Below, one piece after another: positions 32,049-39,273 of a stretch of 39,352 nt of DNA (position 1 is its first letter; every line of letters begins with the position of its first letter). The notes under the pieces were generated by a model. That model saw only the letters and a program-made list of their open reading frames with translations, did no database searches and had not been told where the DNA came from. The stretch comes from a virus. The position numbers and the translations under genes were made by a program. Where the stretch lies: positions 1 through 39,352 of IMG/VR virus record IMGVR_UViG_3300042507_003169; one strand, given 5' to 3'.

Positions 32049-33020
32049 ATGATAAACATAGATACAAGGCTTTTGCCTCAGGTAACACCTGACCAATTAT
32101 TTTTACTTTGCCACATTGTTAATTTTATGAATGAGAATCGTATGTGTTTCCCTTCAAACAAAAAATTGATTGAGCAATCTGGATTCAGCGATTCAAAGAT
32201 TTTAAGGATTAAAAATGAATTGGTAACAAGAAAAATTATAAGCGTAAAACAAAGGTTTAGACCCGATGGAAGCCAAACAAGTAACCTTTATAAAATTGAA
32301 ACGGAATTTATTGGCGTATTTGTCACAGGTAAAAATATGTCAATTTTAGACACCACCCCCTTTACTGATGAAGAGGGAGGGGTATTCACCACTGAAGGGG
32401 GGACACCTTCAAGAATAAAGCCCCTTGAAGTATTACCTAATCTAAGTATTAACAAGAATAAAGTATTATCTTCTTTTGAAAACGAGTTTTCGACCTTTGA
32501 AAAAATTACAATTGATGAAAAGCAAAGTTCCAAAGTAAACCCGTTTACCGTGATTTCTAAGTTGCAAAGTGAAAAAGAAGAAAAGAAAATTTCCGGCAAA
32601 AGAAAAGAAGAAAGCGAGCCCAAACCCGAGCGCAAGCCCAACCCAACATACGAAGCATTTACCGTGTTCTGCCAAACCTTTGAACAGTTATCAGGCGCGG
32701 CGTATCCCACGGATCAAAAGGGTCATTACATCATGAGTCCGAAAGATGCTGGAGGCATGGTATATTTGTTGCGTTGGCTTGAAAAAGTTGACCGGAACAA
32801 TGACACAAATGAGGCTTTAAAAGTATTTTTACAAGCCGCTTGGAGCCTGCCTGACAAATGGTTAAAAGCAAATTTCACCCCACCCATTTTATACGGACAG
32901 GCAAACAAAGTTTACACGGCTTACCAGACATCATCCCCAGCGGCAAAGAAAAAGGCGTATGACGATGAAGCTGACAGGCTTTTGAATGAGTATATACAAA
33001 CTTTAAAACAAACACAATAA
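32049..33020 (+). CDS. Winged-helix replication initiator-like protein
   Basis: A 323-aa protein starting two bases after the HNH stop. Residues about 12-75 form a winged helix-turn-helix: TPDQLFLLCHIVNFM, then SNKKLIEQSGFSDSKILRIKNEL as recognition helices, then the wing. The middle (100-215) is a Gly/Glu/Lys-rich linker, and the C-terminal third has VYLLRWLEKVDR and AAWSLPDKW helices, similar to DnaD / phage replisome organisers. The phage encodes no visible polymerase or helicase, so this protein may bring host replication proteins to the origin. The linker DNA contains G-rich repeats and an inverted repeat that could be an origin. Confidence 0.7.
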   Translation: MINIDTRLLPQVTPDQLFLLCHIVNFMNENRMCFPSNKKLIEQSGFSDSKILRIKNELVTRKIISVKQRFRPDGSQTSNLYKIETEFIGVFVTGKNMSILDTTPFTDEEGGVFTTEGGTPSRIKPLEVLPNLSINKNKVLSSFENEFSTFEKITIDEKQSSKVNPFTVISKLQSEKEEKKISGKRKEESEPKPERKPNPTYEAFTVFCQTFEQLSGAAYPTDQKGHYIMSPKDAGGMVYLLRWLEKVDRNNDTNEALKVFLQAAWSLPDKWLKANFTPPILYGQANKVYTAYQTSSPAAKKKAYDDEADRLLNEYIQTLKQTQ

Positions 33021-33032
33021 AAACCAACTTGT

Positions 33033-33767
33033 ATGAATTTACCAGCTATTGCAATGACTATTGAAGAAAAGATACAAGACATTCAACTTGTTATCGACAA
33101 TCGAGAAAAAAGACTTTTTAAAACGGGTATTATTGAAAGCCTGCCTAAAATTAACGAGGTTGTTAAAAACATCCTGCCCCTTTACGGAATTGATGCAAGC
33201 CCAGAACACTTGACTGAGGTGACAAAGTTTATAACGACATACAAATTAATTGCCGTTGACGAGATTAAACTTGCATTCGAAAAGTTTGCAAGGCAAGAAT
33301 TGAAAATAGATGACCACAAGTTATACGGAAAAGTTGACTTGGCTGCTATTGGACGAATCCTTACTGCGTATATCAACTGGCGGCAAAAGGTTTATTTTAC
33401 CGTGGATATGGAAGATGAAAAGAAAAGGGTAAAGTTACAGGAAGAACAAAGACAAGTTGAGGCAAAGCGCAAGTTTTACGCCGAATTTCCCGAAATGCTT
33501 ACAGGATTTAAGGGTGAATCGTACGAAGACGTGCCAGCGTATTGGTATGACGCGGCGATGGAGGCTGGCCTCATTGGTTACGCTGAGGGAGAAAAACGCG
33601 CCATTTGGGAAGAGGCTCAGGAAATCGCAAGTAAACAAAAGATACAAGCAGACAGTTACATTGATTTTAAAACCCAGTTGCATCGGGCAGCGGAAGAAAG
33701 CAAGAAGAGGGCGGTTACCATAGCGCAAAAGTTGGCGGTCTGGAGGATCGTTTTAAATAAGGTATAA
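33033..33767 (+). CDS. Hypothetical protein in replication region, 244 aa
   Basis: Helical protein without a Walker motif. It has a highly charged coiled-coil-like part around residues 124-150 (EKKRVKLQEEQRQ) and a second helical region EEAQEIASKQKIQ. A start at Met8 is also possible. Its place after the initiator-like gene and its end before a terminator suggest a replication partner, such as a helicase-loader analogue, but no loader motif is seen. Confidence 0.65.
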   Translation: MNLPAIAMTIEEKIQDIQLVIDNREKRLFKTGIIESLPKINEVVKNILPLYGIDASPEHLTEVTKFITTYKLIAVDEIKLAFEKFARQELKIDDHKLYGKVDLAAIGRILTAYINWRQKVYFTVDMEDEKKRVKLQEEQRQVEAKRKFYAEFPEMLTGFKGESYEDVPAYWYDAAMEAGLIGYAEGEKRAIWEEAQEIASKQKIQADSYIDFKTQLHRAAEESKKRAVTIAQKLAVWRIVLNKV

Positions 33768-33791
33768 TTTTCATGCAATCTGGTTTTCATG

Positions 33792-33822
33792 GTGGGAAGT
33801 ATTTTATTTCCCACTTTTTTTT
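33792..33822 (+). terminator. Intrinsic terminator
   Basis: GTGGGAA (33792-33798) pairs with TTCCCAC (33808-33814), loop of nine bases, followed directly by eight T. It closes the first part of the rightward unit, before promoter-like copy B. Confidence 0.85.
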
Positions 33823-33830
33823 AAAATAAT

Positions 33831-33888
33831 GTTGTAAATATTTTTTTATATGAATATTTATTTATAAATTTACATATCAAAACAAACA
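33831..33888 (+). promoter_or_regulatory. AT-rich promoter-like element, copy B
   Basis: Shares TTGTAAATATTTTTTT, AATATTTA and ATAAATTTAC.TAT with copies A and C, and precedes the 69-aa gene by about 32 bases. A terminator lies just upstream, as with copy C. Confidence 0.6.
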
Positions 33889-33919
33889 AACGTTAAATCA
33901 CCACTTAAAAACAAACAAA

Positions 33920-34129
33920 ATGATTGAGATTAAATTAGGAAACATTGGATGCGAAATTCAAGCCGAAAAAATTAAAGCTAAACTGGAAGGTCAAACATAT
34001 ATGAATTTTATAGTTTATTCATCCAGAATGCAAGATAATTGGCCTGTAAGCGTAGCTACTGAACATCCAACCGTAACGAAAAAAGAATTTAGAAAAATGG
34101 TTATGTATATTTTAGCATTATCATTATAA
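33920..34129 (+). CDS. Hypothetical protein, 69 aa
   Basis: A small basic protein (MIEIKLGNIGCEIQAEK start, KKEFRKMVMY near the end). First gene after promoter-like copy B, so it may be strongly expressed. No family recognised. Confidence 0.65.
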   Translation: MIEIKLGNIGCEIQAEKIKAKLEGQTYMNFIVYSSRMQDNWPVSVATEHPTVTKKEFRKMVMYILALSL

Positions 34130-34144
34130 TTAACCTTAACGGGG

Positions 34145-34170
34145 TGCAGCATCCGAGTCAACTGCATTTT
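34145..34170 (+). terminator. Weak terminator-like hairpin
   Basis: TGCAG (34145-34149) pairs with CTGCA (34162-34166), followed by TTTT. Only five bp, so it may be an attenuator between the 69-aa and 87-aa genes. Confidence 0.4.
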
Positions 34171-34184
34171 AAAAACAACCAATC

Positions 34185-34448
34185 ATGAGTATTACAAAAT
34201 TTACCGTCAAGTGTTGCCTTGACAAAAAACTTGGGCACTTTGTCCACGTTATTTTTTCCCACGGCTTTGGCTTGTACGGGCAAACAAAGCCGCATTCCCC
34301 TGAGGATAACATTGAGATTCATAGCTGGATATTTGAGCCTGAGGATATTGATTTAGAAAAATATCCAATAATCAACCGATTCAACCTCATGCCCCTTGTG
34401 GATATGAATGAAGTGGACTGGAAAATATTAATAAATCAATCAATTTAA
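34185..34448 (+). CDS. Hypothetical protein, 87 aa
   Basis: Has CCLDKKLGHFVHVIFSHGFGLYG near the N terminus and an acidic C terminus (FEPEDIDLEKYP). The ATG follows the leader TTTAAAAACAACCAATCATG, which recurs before the next gene with one change. No family recognised. Confidence 0.65.
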   Translation: MSITKFTVKCCLDKKLGHFVHVIFSHGFGLYGQTKPHSPEDNIEIHSWIFEPEDIDLEKYPIINRFNLMPLVDMNEVDWKILINQSI

Positions 34449-34460
34449 AAACAACCAATT

Positions 34461-34796
34461 ATGAACAACTTACCAATTAAATTTGAAGGCAATCTTTACA
34501 AAGATTATTCTAATTCTCTTAAAGAAGAACTTGACTTATTAAAGGAAAAAGAAGAAGAATCTTGGCGTATAGCACTGGATATGTATATGTTTTCACTCAG
34601 ATACATATACAGTGTACGAACGCTATATATAGCTAATCCTTACCAATTTTACAAAGACGAAATAGTTGACATGTGCAACAAATTTTTAGCTCATTCAATG
34701 GGAAAAAAGAAGTCATGGACAACAAAACTTAGCGATGGATTAGTTGAAGAATGCAGCAGAATTATTAATGAAATGGAAAAAATACCAGTAAAATGA
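34461..34796 (+). CDS. Hypothetical protein, 111 aa
   Basis: Helical, with charged segment LKEELDLLKEKEEESWRIALD and aromatic stretch MYMFSLRYIYSVRTLYI. Preceded by the same A-rich leader as the 87-aa gene. Stop overlaps the next ATG by four bases. No family recognised. Confidence 0.65.
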   Translation: MNNLPIKFEGNLYKDYSNSLKEELDLLKEKEEESWRIALDMYMFSLRYIYSVRTLYIANPYQFYKDEIVDMCNKFLAHSMGKKKSWTTKLSDGLVEECSRIINEMEKIPVK

Positions 34797-35050
34797 AAAT
34801 ACAAGACTTCGCGTTAAACGCCTCATTGACCGTTTGCCCGTCCCACATTGTTGAGCCTGACCATTTGAAAAGATGGTGGAGGCAAAAAGGGGTTGGCGAA
34901 CTTGAAAAATACTTTGTATCCGGAAAAGCTGTTCACTACAATGACGAGATAGACTGGAAAAAAATAAGCAACCATAAAAAATCCTTATGGTACGATTCTC
35001 AAAACTTTCAAATTCAAATGGGAAATGAATATTCTAAAAGGCAAGGTTAA
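34793..35050 (+). CDS. Hypothetical protein, 85 aa
   Basis: A small basic protein with CPSHIVEPDHLKRWWRQKG and a DEIDWKKISNHKKSLWYD segment. Its 3' end overlaps the OB-fold-like gene by 26 bases. No family recognised. Confidence 0.65.
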   Translation: MKIQDFALNASLTVCPSHIVEPDHLKRWWRQKGVGELEKYFVSGKAVHYNDEIDWKKISNHKKSLWYDSQNFQIQMGNEYSKRQG

Positions 35051-35483
35051 ATACACGGCAGGCAAAGTTTTTGAAGGGCAATACGGGCCCTCAATCAACG
35101 CCGCAATAACATTAGATAACGGAACTGATATCCGTGTTTACGGCAAACCAGACGATAACAAGTTGATGGCATTAAAGAAAGACGATGTCGTTACGATTAT
35201 CCACGACGGTAAATCTTACAAGGTGGCTTTTGATATGCTTACCGCGAATGAAATACCCGAAAAGGTACAAACACCCACGGAACAAACGAACGTGCAACAG
35301 GCGGCAAATGTAGCCCCTAAAACGAACGGCAAATTAACTGCGGAAGAAATAAGCGAAAAGGCAACCTTTATGACAGGTATTTACGCCGACATATATCACC
35401 AGTTGCAAGCCTCAGGACTTGAGCCAGCGCAAGCGCAACCAGCAGCAGCCACGATCTTTATTCAGATAGGAAAATATTTTTAA
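35025..35483 (+). CDS. OB-fold-like protein, possible ssDNA-binding factor, 152 aa
   Basis: Residues 1-75 have five likely strands: MNILKGKVKYTAGKV, SINAAITLDNG, DIRVYGKPD, DDVVTIIHDG and SYKVAFDM. This fits an OB-fold. A Pro/Thr/Gln linker and a C-terminal helical part (TAEEISEKATFMTGIYADIY) follow. The C terminus resembles the tail of recombination or replication accessory proteins. It lies in the nucleotide/DNA metabolism block. Followed by a strong hairpin at 35503-35526. Confidence 0.6.
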   Translation: MNILKGKVKYTAGKVFEGQYGPSINAAITLDNGTDIRVYGKPDDNKLMALKKDDVVTIIHDGKSYKVAFDMLTANEIPEKVQTPTEQTNVQQAANVAPKTNGKLTAEEISEKATFMTGIYADIYHQLQASGLEPAQAQPAAATIFIQIGKYF

Positions 35484-35502
35484 TCTCATATTGGTATGTT
35501 TG

Positions 35503-35529
35503 CCCCAGCCTGAAAAATGGCTGGGGATT
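35503..35529 (+). terminator. Terminator-like hairpin
   Basis: CCCCAGCC (35503-35510) pairs perfectly with GGCTGGGG (35519-35526), eight-base loop, followed by only ATTT. Strong stem with weak T-tract; likely partial termination before the 95-aa gene. Confidence 0.6.
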
Positions 35530-35551
35530 TACCGATACAAAAACATATATC

Positions 35552-35839
35552 ATGACAGAATATGAACTTCAAAAACTTGGATTTAGTCGAGTTTATTTAG
35601 ATGATAACTCAGATAGAATTGATAAACCAGTAAATAGTAATAACATTTATTTTTTTTACGAATTGGAAATAGAAAATATAATGAAATTTCAATCAAATGG
35701 AATTGATGAACTTGTGTTTAATAATTGGGTTGTTGATTTTGGCTTTCATGGAGAATGGGAAATGAACGGTTTTAAAATTGATTCTTACGATACAGTCAAA
35801 AAAATAATTGATTTATTTACAAGTATAAAACTAAAATAA
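35552..35839 (+). CDS. Hypothetical protein, 95 aa
   Basis: Acidic and aromatic, with a repeated NNW / GFHGEWEMNG stretch and a C-terminal helix KKIIDLFTSIKLK. More A/T-rich in codon use than its neighbours, which could mean a later gain. No family recognised. Confidence 0.65.
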   Translation: MTEYELQKLGFSRVYLDDNSDRIDKPVNSNNIYFFYELEIENIMKFQSNGIDELVFNNWVVDFGFHGEWEMNGFKIDSYDTVKKIIDLFTSIKLK

Positions 35840-35841
35840 CC

Positions 35842-36444
35842 ATGCTACTACCAAAACCATATATCTCAGTTAGCCAAATAAATCTTTGGTACAGTGACCG
35901 CCAAAAGTATATTAACCGATACTTTTTAAACCTTCCCGAAGAACCTTCCATTTACATGAACTTTGGCAAGCAATTTGCCGAAGATACCGAAGCGTATATC
36001 AAAGATGGAATCATCATGGACACCTTTCCCGATTTTTACATTGAGAAAATACGCCCCATGAAAGGGCTTGAAGCTGAGAAGGAAATCAGCCTCAGTATTA
36101 ACGACATTCAAGTCAAAGGTTTCATTGACGCGTGGGACGTTCATAATAACAGGGTTATTGATTTTAAAACCTCAGGCAAGCCTTGGACAATCGACACGCT
36201 GAAAACAAGCCTTCAAATGAAAGTTTATTCCCTTGCTATGTTCGTCAACGGTGACCAGATTCCCGAATGCCAAATAAATTGGCTGGGAACAAGGAGAATG
36301 AAAAACGGTTTGATTTTTACAGGCGAAAGTTTTGAATTAAATTATACCTTTGAAATGGATGAACTTTTAAAAGCGATTCTTTTGATTGAGCAGACCTGCA
36401 AGGAAATAAGCGAGGTTTATAGAAGCTTTATAAATAAATACTAA
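35842..36444 (+). CDS. PD-(D/E)XK nuclease (Cas4/RecB-like)
   Basis: A 200-aa protein with N-terminal ISVSQINLWYSDRQKY helix, the GFIDAWD strand (Asp97), VIDFKTS (Asp107-x-Lys109) and a QMKVYSLAM motif (Gln125, Tyr129). These are the PDDEXK_1 signature acids. It has no Cys cluster, so it is not iron-sulfur Cas4. Likely an exonuclease acting in recombination or host DNA breakdown, with SSB and the OB-fold-like protein as partners. It shares one base with the next gene. Confidence 0.85.
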   Translation: MLLPKPYISVSQINLWYSDRQKYINRYFLNLPEEPSIYMNFGKQFAEDTEAYIKDGIIMDTFPDFYIEKIRPMKGLEAEKEISLSINDIQVKGFIDAWDVHNNRVIDFKTSGKPWTIDTLKTSLQMKVYSLAMFVNGDQIPECQINWLGTRRMKNGLIFTGESFELNYTFEMDELLKAILLIEQTCKEISEVYRSFINKY

Positions 36445-36749
36445 TGAAAGAAGCAATTCGACACAACGAAAACAAATTACGTTACGACCTTTGTCCAGCC
36501 ATTGCGCAAAGGGAATATGCGAAAGTATGGACTGAAGGATTAAAAAAATATCCTGCCAGAAATTGGGAAAAAGGTTTTTTATTTTCAGAGGTAATTGCCT
36601 CCGCTATGCGACATTTGGAAGCTATTAGATTAGGTGAAGAAATAGACCCTGAAGATGGATTACTTCATTCAGCTCATTTAATGTGCAATGCTGCAATGCT
36701 GACGGAATTTTATTTTACTCACCCAGAACTAAATGATTTAAAAAAATGA
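36444..36749 (+). CDS. dATP/dGTP diphosphohydrolase-like protein (DUF5664)
   Basis: A 101-aa protein with NKLRYDL, then GLKKYPARNWEKGF, MRHLEAIRLGEEIDPEDG and HSAHLMCNAAMLTEF. This motif order is the phage dGTP_diPhyd_N / DUF5664 family (MazG-HisE-type helices). Such enzymes break purine dNTPs to monophosphates, and related ones serve in 2-aminoadenine phages, but no PurZ is found here. It probably adjusts the dNTP pool with the dCTP deaminase downstream. Confidence 0.8.
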   Translation: MKEAIRHNENKLRYDLCPAIAQREYAKVWTEGLKKYPARNWEKGFLFSEVIASAMRHLEAIRLGEEIDPEDGLLHSAHLMCNAAMLTEFYFTHPELNDLKK

Positions 36750-37099
36750 GCAAACAGACGCAAAACTATATAGATAGTCAACAACATTGGGAAGATAGAA
36801 TAAATGATGATTATTATTTACAAAAACAAATTGATAAACAAATGGAAAAGGATATAGAAAAACAAATATATAATGAGTGGGAAAAACAAAATAAAATGAG
36901 CAAACAAACGGCAGTTGAATGGTTAATTGAGCAATATATTAATAAAAATCGTGGACTTGAAGTATTTATGAAAGCGATACAAATGGAAAAGGAGCAGATA
37001 ACAGAGGCTTTTAAAGAAGGAAATTTATATCATGGGTGGGCTTTAAAGCATGAGCCAGAACAATATTACAACGAAACTTATAAAAAAGAAGAAAAATGA
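36746..37099 (+). CDS. Small helical protein with internal repeated start, 117 aa
   Basis: The sequence begins MSKQTQNYI and repeats MSKQTAVEW at residue 51 (ATG at 36896). The second part (TAVEWLIEQYINK ... MEKEQITEAFKEG) is a common small phage protein on its own. The first 50 residues are a charged Gln/Lys/Glu helix. This looks like an in-frame fusion or duplication, or two nested products with two starts. It overlaps both neighbours by four bases. Confidence 0.65.
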   Translation: MSKQTQNYIDSQQHWEDRINDDYYLQKQIDKQMEKDIEKQIYNEWEKQNKMSKQTAVEWLIEQYINKNRGLEVFMKAIQMEKEQITEAFKEGNLYHGWALKHEPEQYYNETYKKEEK

Positions 37100-37629
37100 T
37101 TTTAACCGACAAAACCATCATCGACGAAATCGCAGCTAAAAACATCGTCATCGAGCCACTAATCGAGGCAAATATTGGTACAAATAGCGTTGATTTAACG
37201 CTATCTAAAACTTTGTTGCTGTACACCGACCAGGTATTGGATACAAGAAATAAAAATGATTATGCAGAAATTGTGATTCCTAATGAAGGCATGATTTTGC
37301 AACCAGGTATTTTATATCTTGCTTCAACTGTCGAATATACGGAGACGCTTCGGCACGTGCCAATTATTCAAGGCAAATCGAGCCTTGGGAGATTAGGTTT
37401 ATTTGTCCACATTACAGCAGGATTTGGAGATGTAAATTTTAAAGGCCATTGGACTTTGGAGCTTGCTTGCATTCAACCAGTCAAGATTTATCCAGGCATG
37501 AAGATAGCGCAAATCTGCTATCATGATATTTCAGAAATGCCTTACACTGACTACGCTTCAAAAGCCGATGCAAAGTATTCCAATCAGGGAAGTGATCCAG
37601 TTGCCTCAAAAAACTATTTAAACAAATAA
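37096..37629 (+). CDS. dcd: dCTP deaminase
   Basis: A 177-aa protein, a little shorter than the 193-aa E. coli enzyme. It has the family signature: GKSSLGRLGLFVHITAGFGD (93-112), catalytic Glu122 in WTLELA, PGMKIAQICYH, and the C-terminal lid KYSNQGSDPVASK. It converts dCTP to dUTP (bifunctional versions go to dUMP). No dUTPase or thymidylate synthase gene is visible, so the dUTP would be used by host enzymes or by this enzyme's own second activity. Starts with ATGA overlap. Confidence 0.9.
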   Translation: MILTDKTIIDEIAAKNIVIEPLIEANIGTNSVDLTLSKTLLLYTDQVLDTRNKNDYAEIVIPNEGMILQPGILYLASTVEYTETLRHVPIIQGKSSLGRLGLFVHITAGFGDVNFKGHWTLELACIQPVKIYPGMKIAQICYHDISEMPYTDYASKADAKYSNQGSDPVASKNYLNK

Positions 37630-37631
37630 CC

Positions 37632-38057
37632 ATGACGGAGAAGTATAAAGATTGGGATATTTTAAATGAATTGCCTGAAGGGTGGATAATTGATAAAACA
37701 GTTGGTTCTCCATGCGTAAATACTTTATTTATTACTAATGGAAAAAGTGTTTTAAATGGTCAAAAAAGAGCTTTGTTAAAAATTAATAAAGAAAGAATTG
37801 ATTATAAAGAAAAGGATACTGAAACAAATTTATTAAAATCAATACAGGCAAAAAATGATAAAAATAAAATACATGATAAAAATTATACTTATCCATCTAA
37901 AACAGTAAACGATTTAGCAAGGTTAAAATTTAAAGAACATTTGCTAAAAGATATAGTAATTGATTTAACTATATGCGATATTGAAGGATGGGATAAAAAA
38001 GAATATATTAATGAGCTTAAAAAATTAATTAACGAAATAAATTTTAAGCATGAGTAG
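37632..38057 (+). CDS. Hypothetical protein, 141 aa
   Basis: A basic, Lys/Asn-rich protein starting MTEKYKDWDILNELPEGW. Middle segment DKNYTYPSKTVNDLARLKFKE. A/T-rich codon use. No family recognised. Two bases after the dcd stop. Confidence 0.65.
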   Translation: MTEKYKDWDILNELPEGWIIDKTVGSPCVNTLFITNGKSVLNGQKRALLKINKERIDYKEKDTETNLLKSIQAKNDKNKIHDKNYTYPSKTVNDLARLKFKEHLLKDIVIDLTICDIEGWDKKEYINELKKLINEINFKHE

Positions 38058-38090
38058 CATTGTTTTTAAAAACTATTTAAACAAATAGCC

Positions 38091-38216
38091 ATGACCGAAA
38101 AGCAAAGACATAAATTATATTTGTTTAATCTTATTATTTTATTTACAAGCGCATTGTTTAATATAATTAATTTCTTGCTAAGATGTATCTTTCATTATTT
38201 AAAACATTATGTATGA
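38091..38216 (+). CDS. Small membrane protein, 41 aa
   Basis: MTEKQRHKL followed by one transmembrane segment (about residues 12-32). The upstream 20 bases (38068-38087) repeat 37609-37628 exactly. A near-copy of the start (MTEKQRDKL) begins the next gene. Stop overlaps next ATG (ATGA). Confidence 0.6.
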   Translation: MTEKQRHKLYLFNLIILFTSALFNIINFLLRCIFHYLKHYV

Positions 38217-38332
38217 CAGAAAAGCAAAGAGACAAATTACATGAACTAAATTTTTATGTTTGGTTTATGGTATCAGTATTTATAGGTTTAGGTTTATTTG
38301 CCGATTTGATTTATTTTTTAGTAAACAAATAG
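38213..38332 (+). CDS. Small membrane protein, 39 aa, paralogue
   Basis: MTEKQRDKLH then one transmembrane segment (about residues 15-36) ending LVNK. Tandem paralogue of the 41-aa protein. The 3' end AAACAAATAGCCATGAC also repeats the leader of its neighbour. Confidence 0.6.
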   Translation: MTEKQRDKLHELNFYVWFMVSVFIGLGLFADLIYFLVNK

Positions 38333-38334
38333 CC

Positions 38335-38592
38335 ATGACACCAGAGGAAAAAAAAGCTTGGAAATCGGAGTATATGAAAAAATACTACCTGAACATGAGC
38401 GATTATCAAAAGGAAAAAAGGCGATTAAAAAATCTTGAAAACAAAAAAAGGATATACGAAGAAAATAAAACAAAGTGCAAGAACAAAAATTACAATAAAT
38501 TCAAGGCTTATTATTACAAAAACATTGAAAAAATAAAGGCTTATCAGGCCGAATATCGTAAAAAACAAAAAGAAAAAAAAGAATCATGCTAA
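38335..38592 (+). CDS. Small Lys-rich basic protein, 85 aa
   Basis: Extremely basic, coiled, with MTPEEKKAWKSEYMKKYY start, SDYQKEKRR and YYYKNIEKIKAYQAEYRKK near the C terminus, ending ESC. It is a paralogue of the frame-broken protein at 29706-29926. Such proteins may bind nucleic acid. Upstream frame extension overlaps the previous gene and is not used. The 3' end overlaps the next gene by seven bases. Confidence 0.65.
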   Translation: MTPEEKKAWKSEYMKKYYLNMSDYQKEKRRLKNLENKKRIYEENKTKCKNKNYNKFKAYYYKNIEKIKAYQAEYRKKQKEKKESC

Positions 38593-38714
38593 CAGAAAAT
38601 GAAAAACAAAAATTGATTAAGGATTTGGCTCTCATCATTGTATCCGCTGGAGGGTTGTTAACTCTCGCTTATGCCATTTACTTTATTATTGACACGTTAA
38701 AAAAATGGTACTGA
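38586..38714 (+). CDS. Small membrane protein, 42 aa
   Basis: MLTENEKQKLIKDL followed by one transmembrane segment (about residues 15-35) and a basic end (LKKWY). Third small membrane protein in a row. It shares three bases with the next gene (ATG inside TGATG). Confidence 0.6.
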   Translation: MLTENEKQKLIKDLALIIVSAGGLLTLAYAIYFIIDTLKKWY

Positions 38715-38860
38715 TGAAATTTGAAATAAAATACAACGACAGGCGAATGATCATTGAGGCTGAAAATGTTGAAAAGGCGCTGGAACAATTCAAGGAGTTA
38801 AAAATCGACGTGCAAAACTTTGAGATAAGCATTGCAAAGTTTGGCGAATACAGGAAATAA
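38714..38860 (+). CDS. Small protein, 48 aa
   Basis: A compact beta-alpha-beta-like peptide with MIIEAENVEKALEQFKEL and ending GEYRK. The ATG overlaps the previous stop. Last gene before a terminator. No family recognised. Confidence 0.6.
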   Translation: MKFEIKYNDRRMIIEAENVEKALEQFKELKIDVQNFEISIAKFGEYRK

Positions 38861-38896
38861 ATGTGAAGTAGTAAGTTGTTAAAAGTGTTGTTTTTG

Positions 38897-38928
38897 TCCC
38901 GTATCTCATTGGTACGGGATTTTTTTTT
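38897..38928 (+). terminator. Intrinsic terminator
   Basis: TCCCGTA (38897-38903) pairs with TACGGGA (38913-38919), nine-base loop, followed by nine T. It closes the run of genes starting at copy B, right before promoter-like copy C. Confidence 0.85.
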
Positions 38929-38990
38929 GCATTTATTTTTGTAAATATTTTTATTTGTAAATATTTATATATAAATTTACGTATTGAAAA
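38921..38990 (+). promoter_or_regulatory. AT-rich promoter-like element, copy C
   Basis: Nearly the same as copy A: the stretch TTTTGCATTTATTTTTGTAA, then repeated TTTGTAAATATTT, and TAAATTTACGTATTGAAA at the end. It precedes the 88-aa gene at 39007 by 16 bases. The TTTG at 38954-38957 lies 14 bases before TAAATTTA at 38972-38979. Confidence 0.6.
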
Positions 38991-39006
38991 TAAAAAACAA
39001 ACCAGA

Positions 39007-39273
39007 ATGGAAAAGAACATTTACACCGTGATGTACTTTGGCAATGCCAAAAAATATCAGGATTTACGTCAAGAAATTGCAGCTATCTCAAAGCGCGAAG
39101 CCGTTGAAAGATTTTACGCCTCAATTTTAAACTCAAATTATTTCCCTGAGGATGAATTTTCATGGTGCGGACTTGTTCGCGACTGTGACGGAAACGTGAT
39201 TGCAGATGCCAATGACGAAAACATTGAGTATGATGGCGGTTATTTTTACGCTGAACAATTAACAACTGTATAA
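39007..39273 (+). CDS. Hypothetical protein, 88 aa
   Basis: Starts MEKNIYTVMYFGNAKKY and has EDEFSWCGLVRDCDGN and YDGGYFYAEQL. I recognise no family. It is driven by copy C and its stop overlaps the glucosaminidase ATG (TAATG) across the circle junction, so both form one unit. Confidence 0.7.
   Translation: MEKNIYTVMYFGNAKKYQDLRQEIAAISKREAVERFYASILNSNYFPEDEFSWCGLVRDCDGNVIADANDENIEYDGGYFYAEQLTTV

Noticed and set aside
38586-38714. Treating the tiny membrane frames as chance
   Set aside because: Each has ATG-stop overlap with its neighbour, shared start motifs and a clean transmembrane segment, so I kept them as genes at moderate confidence.
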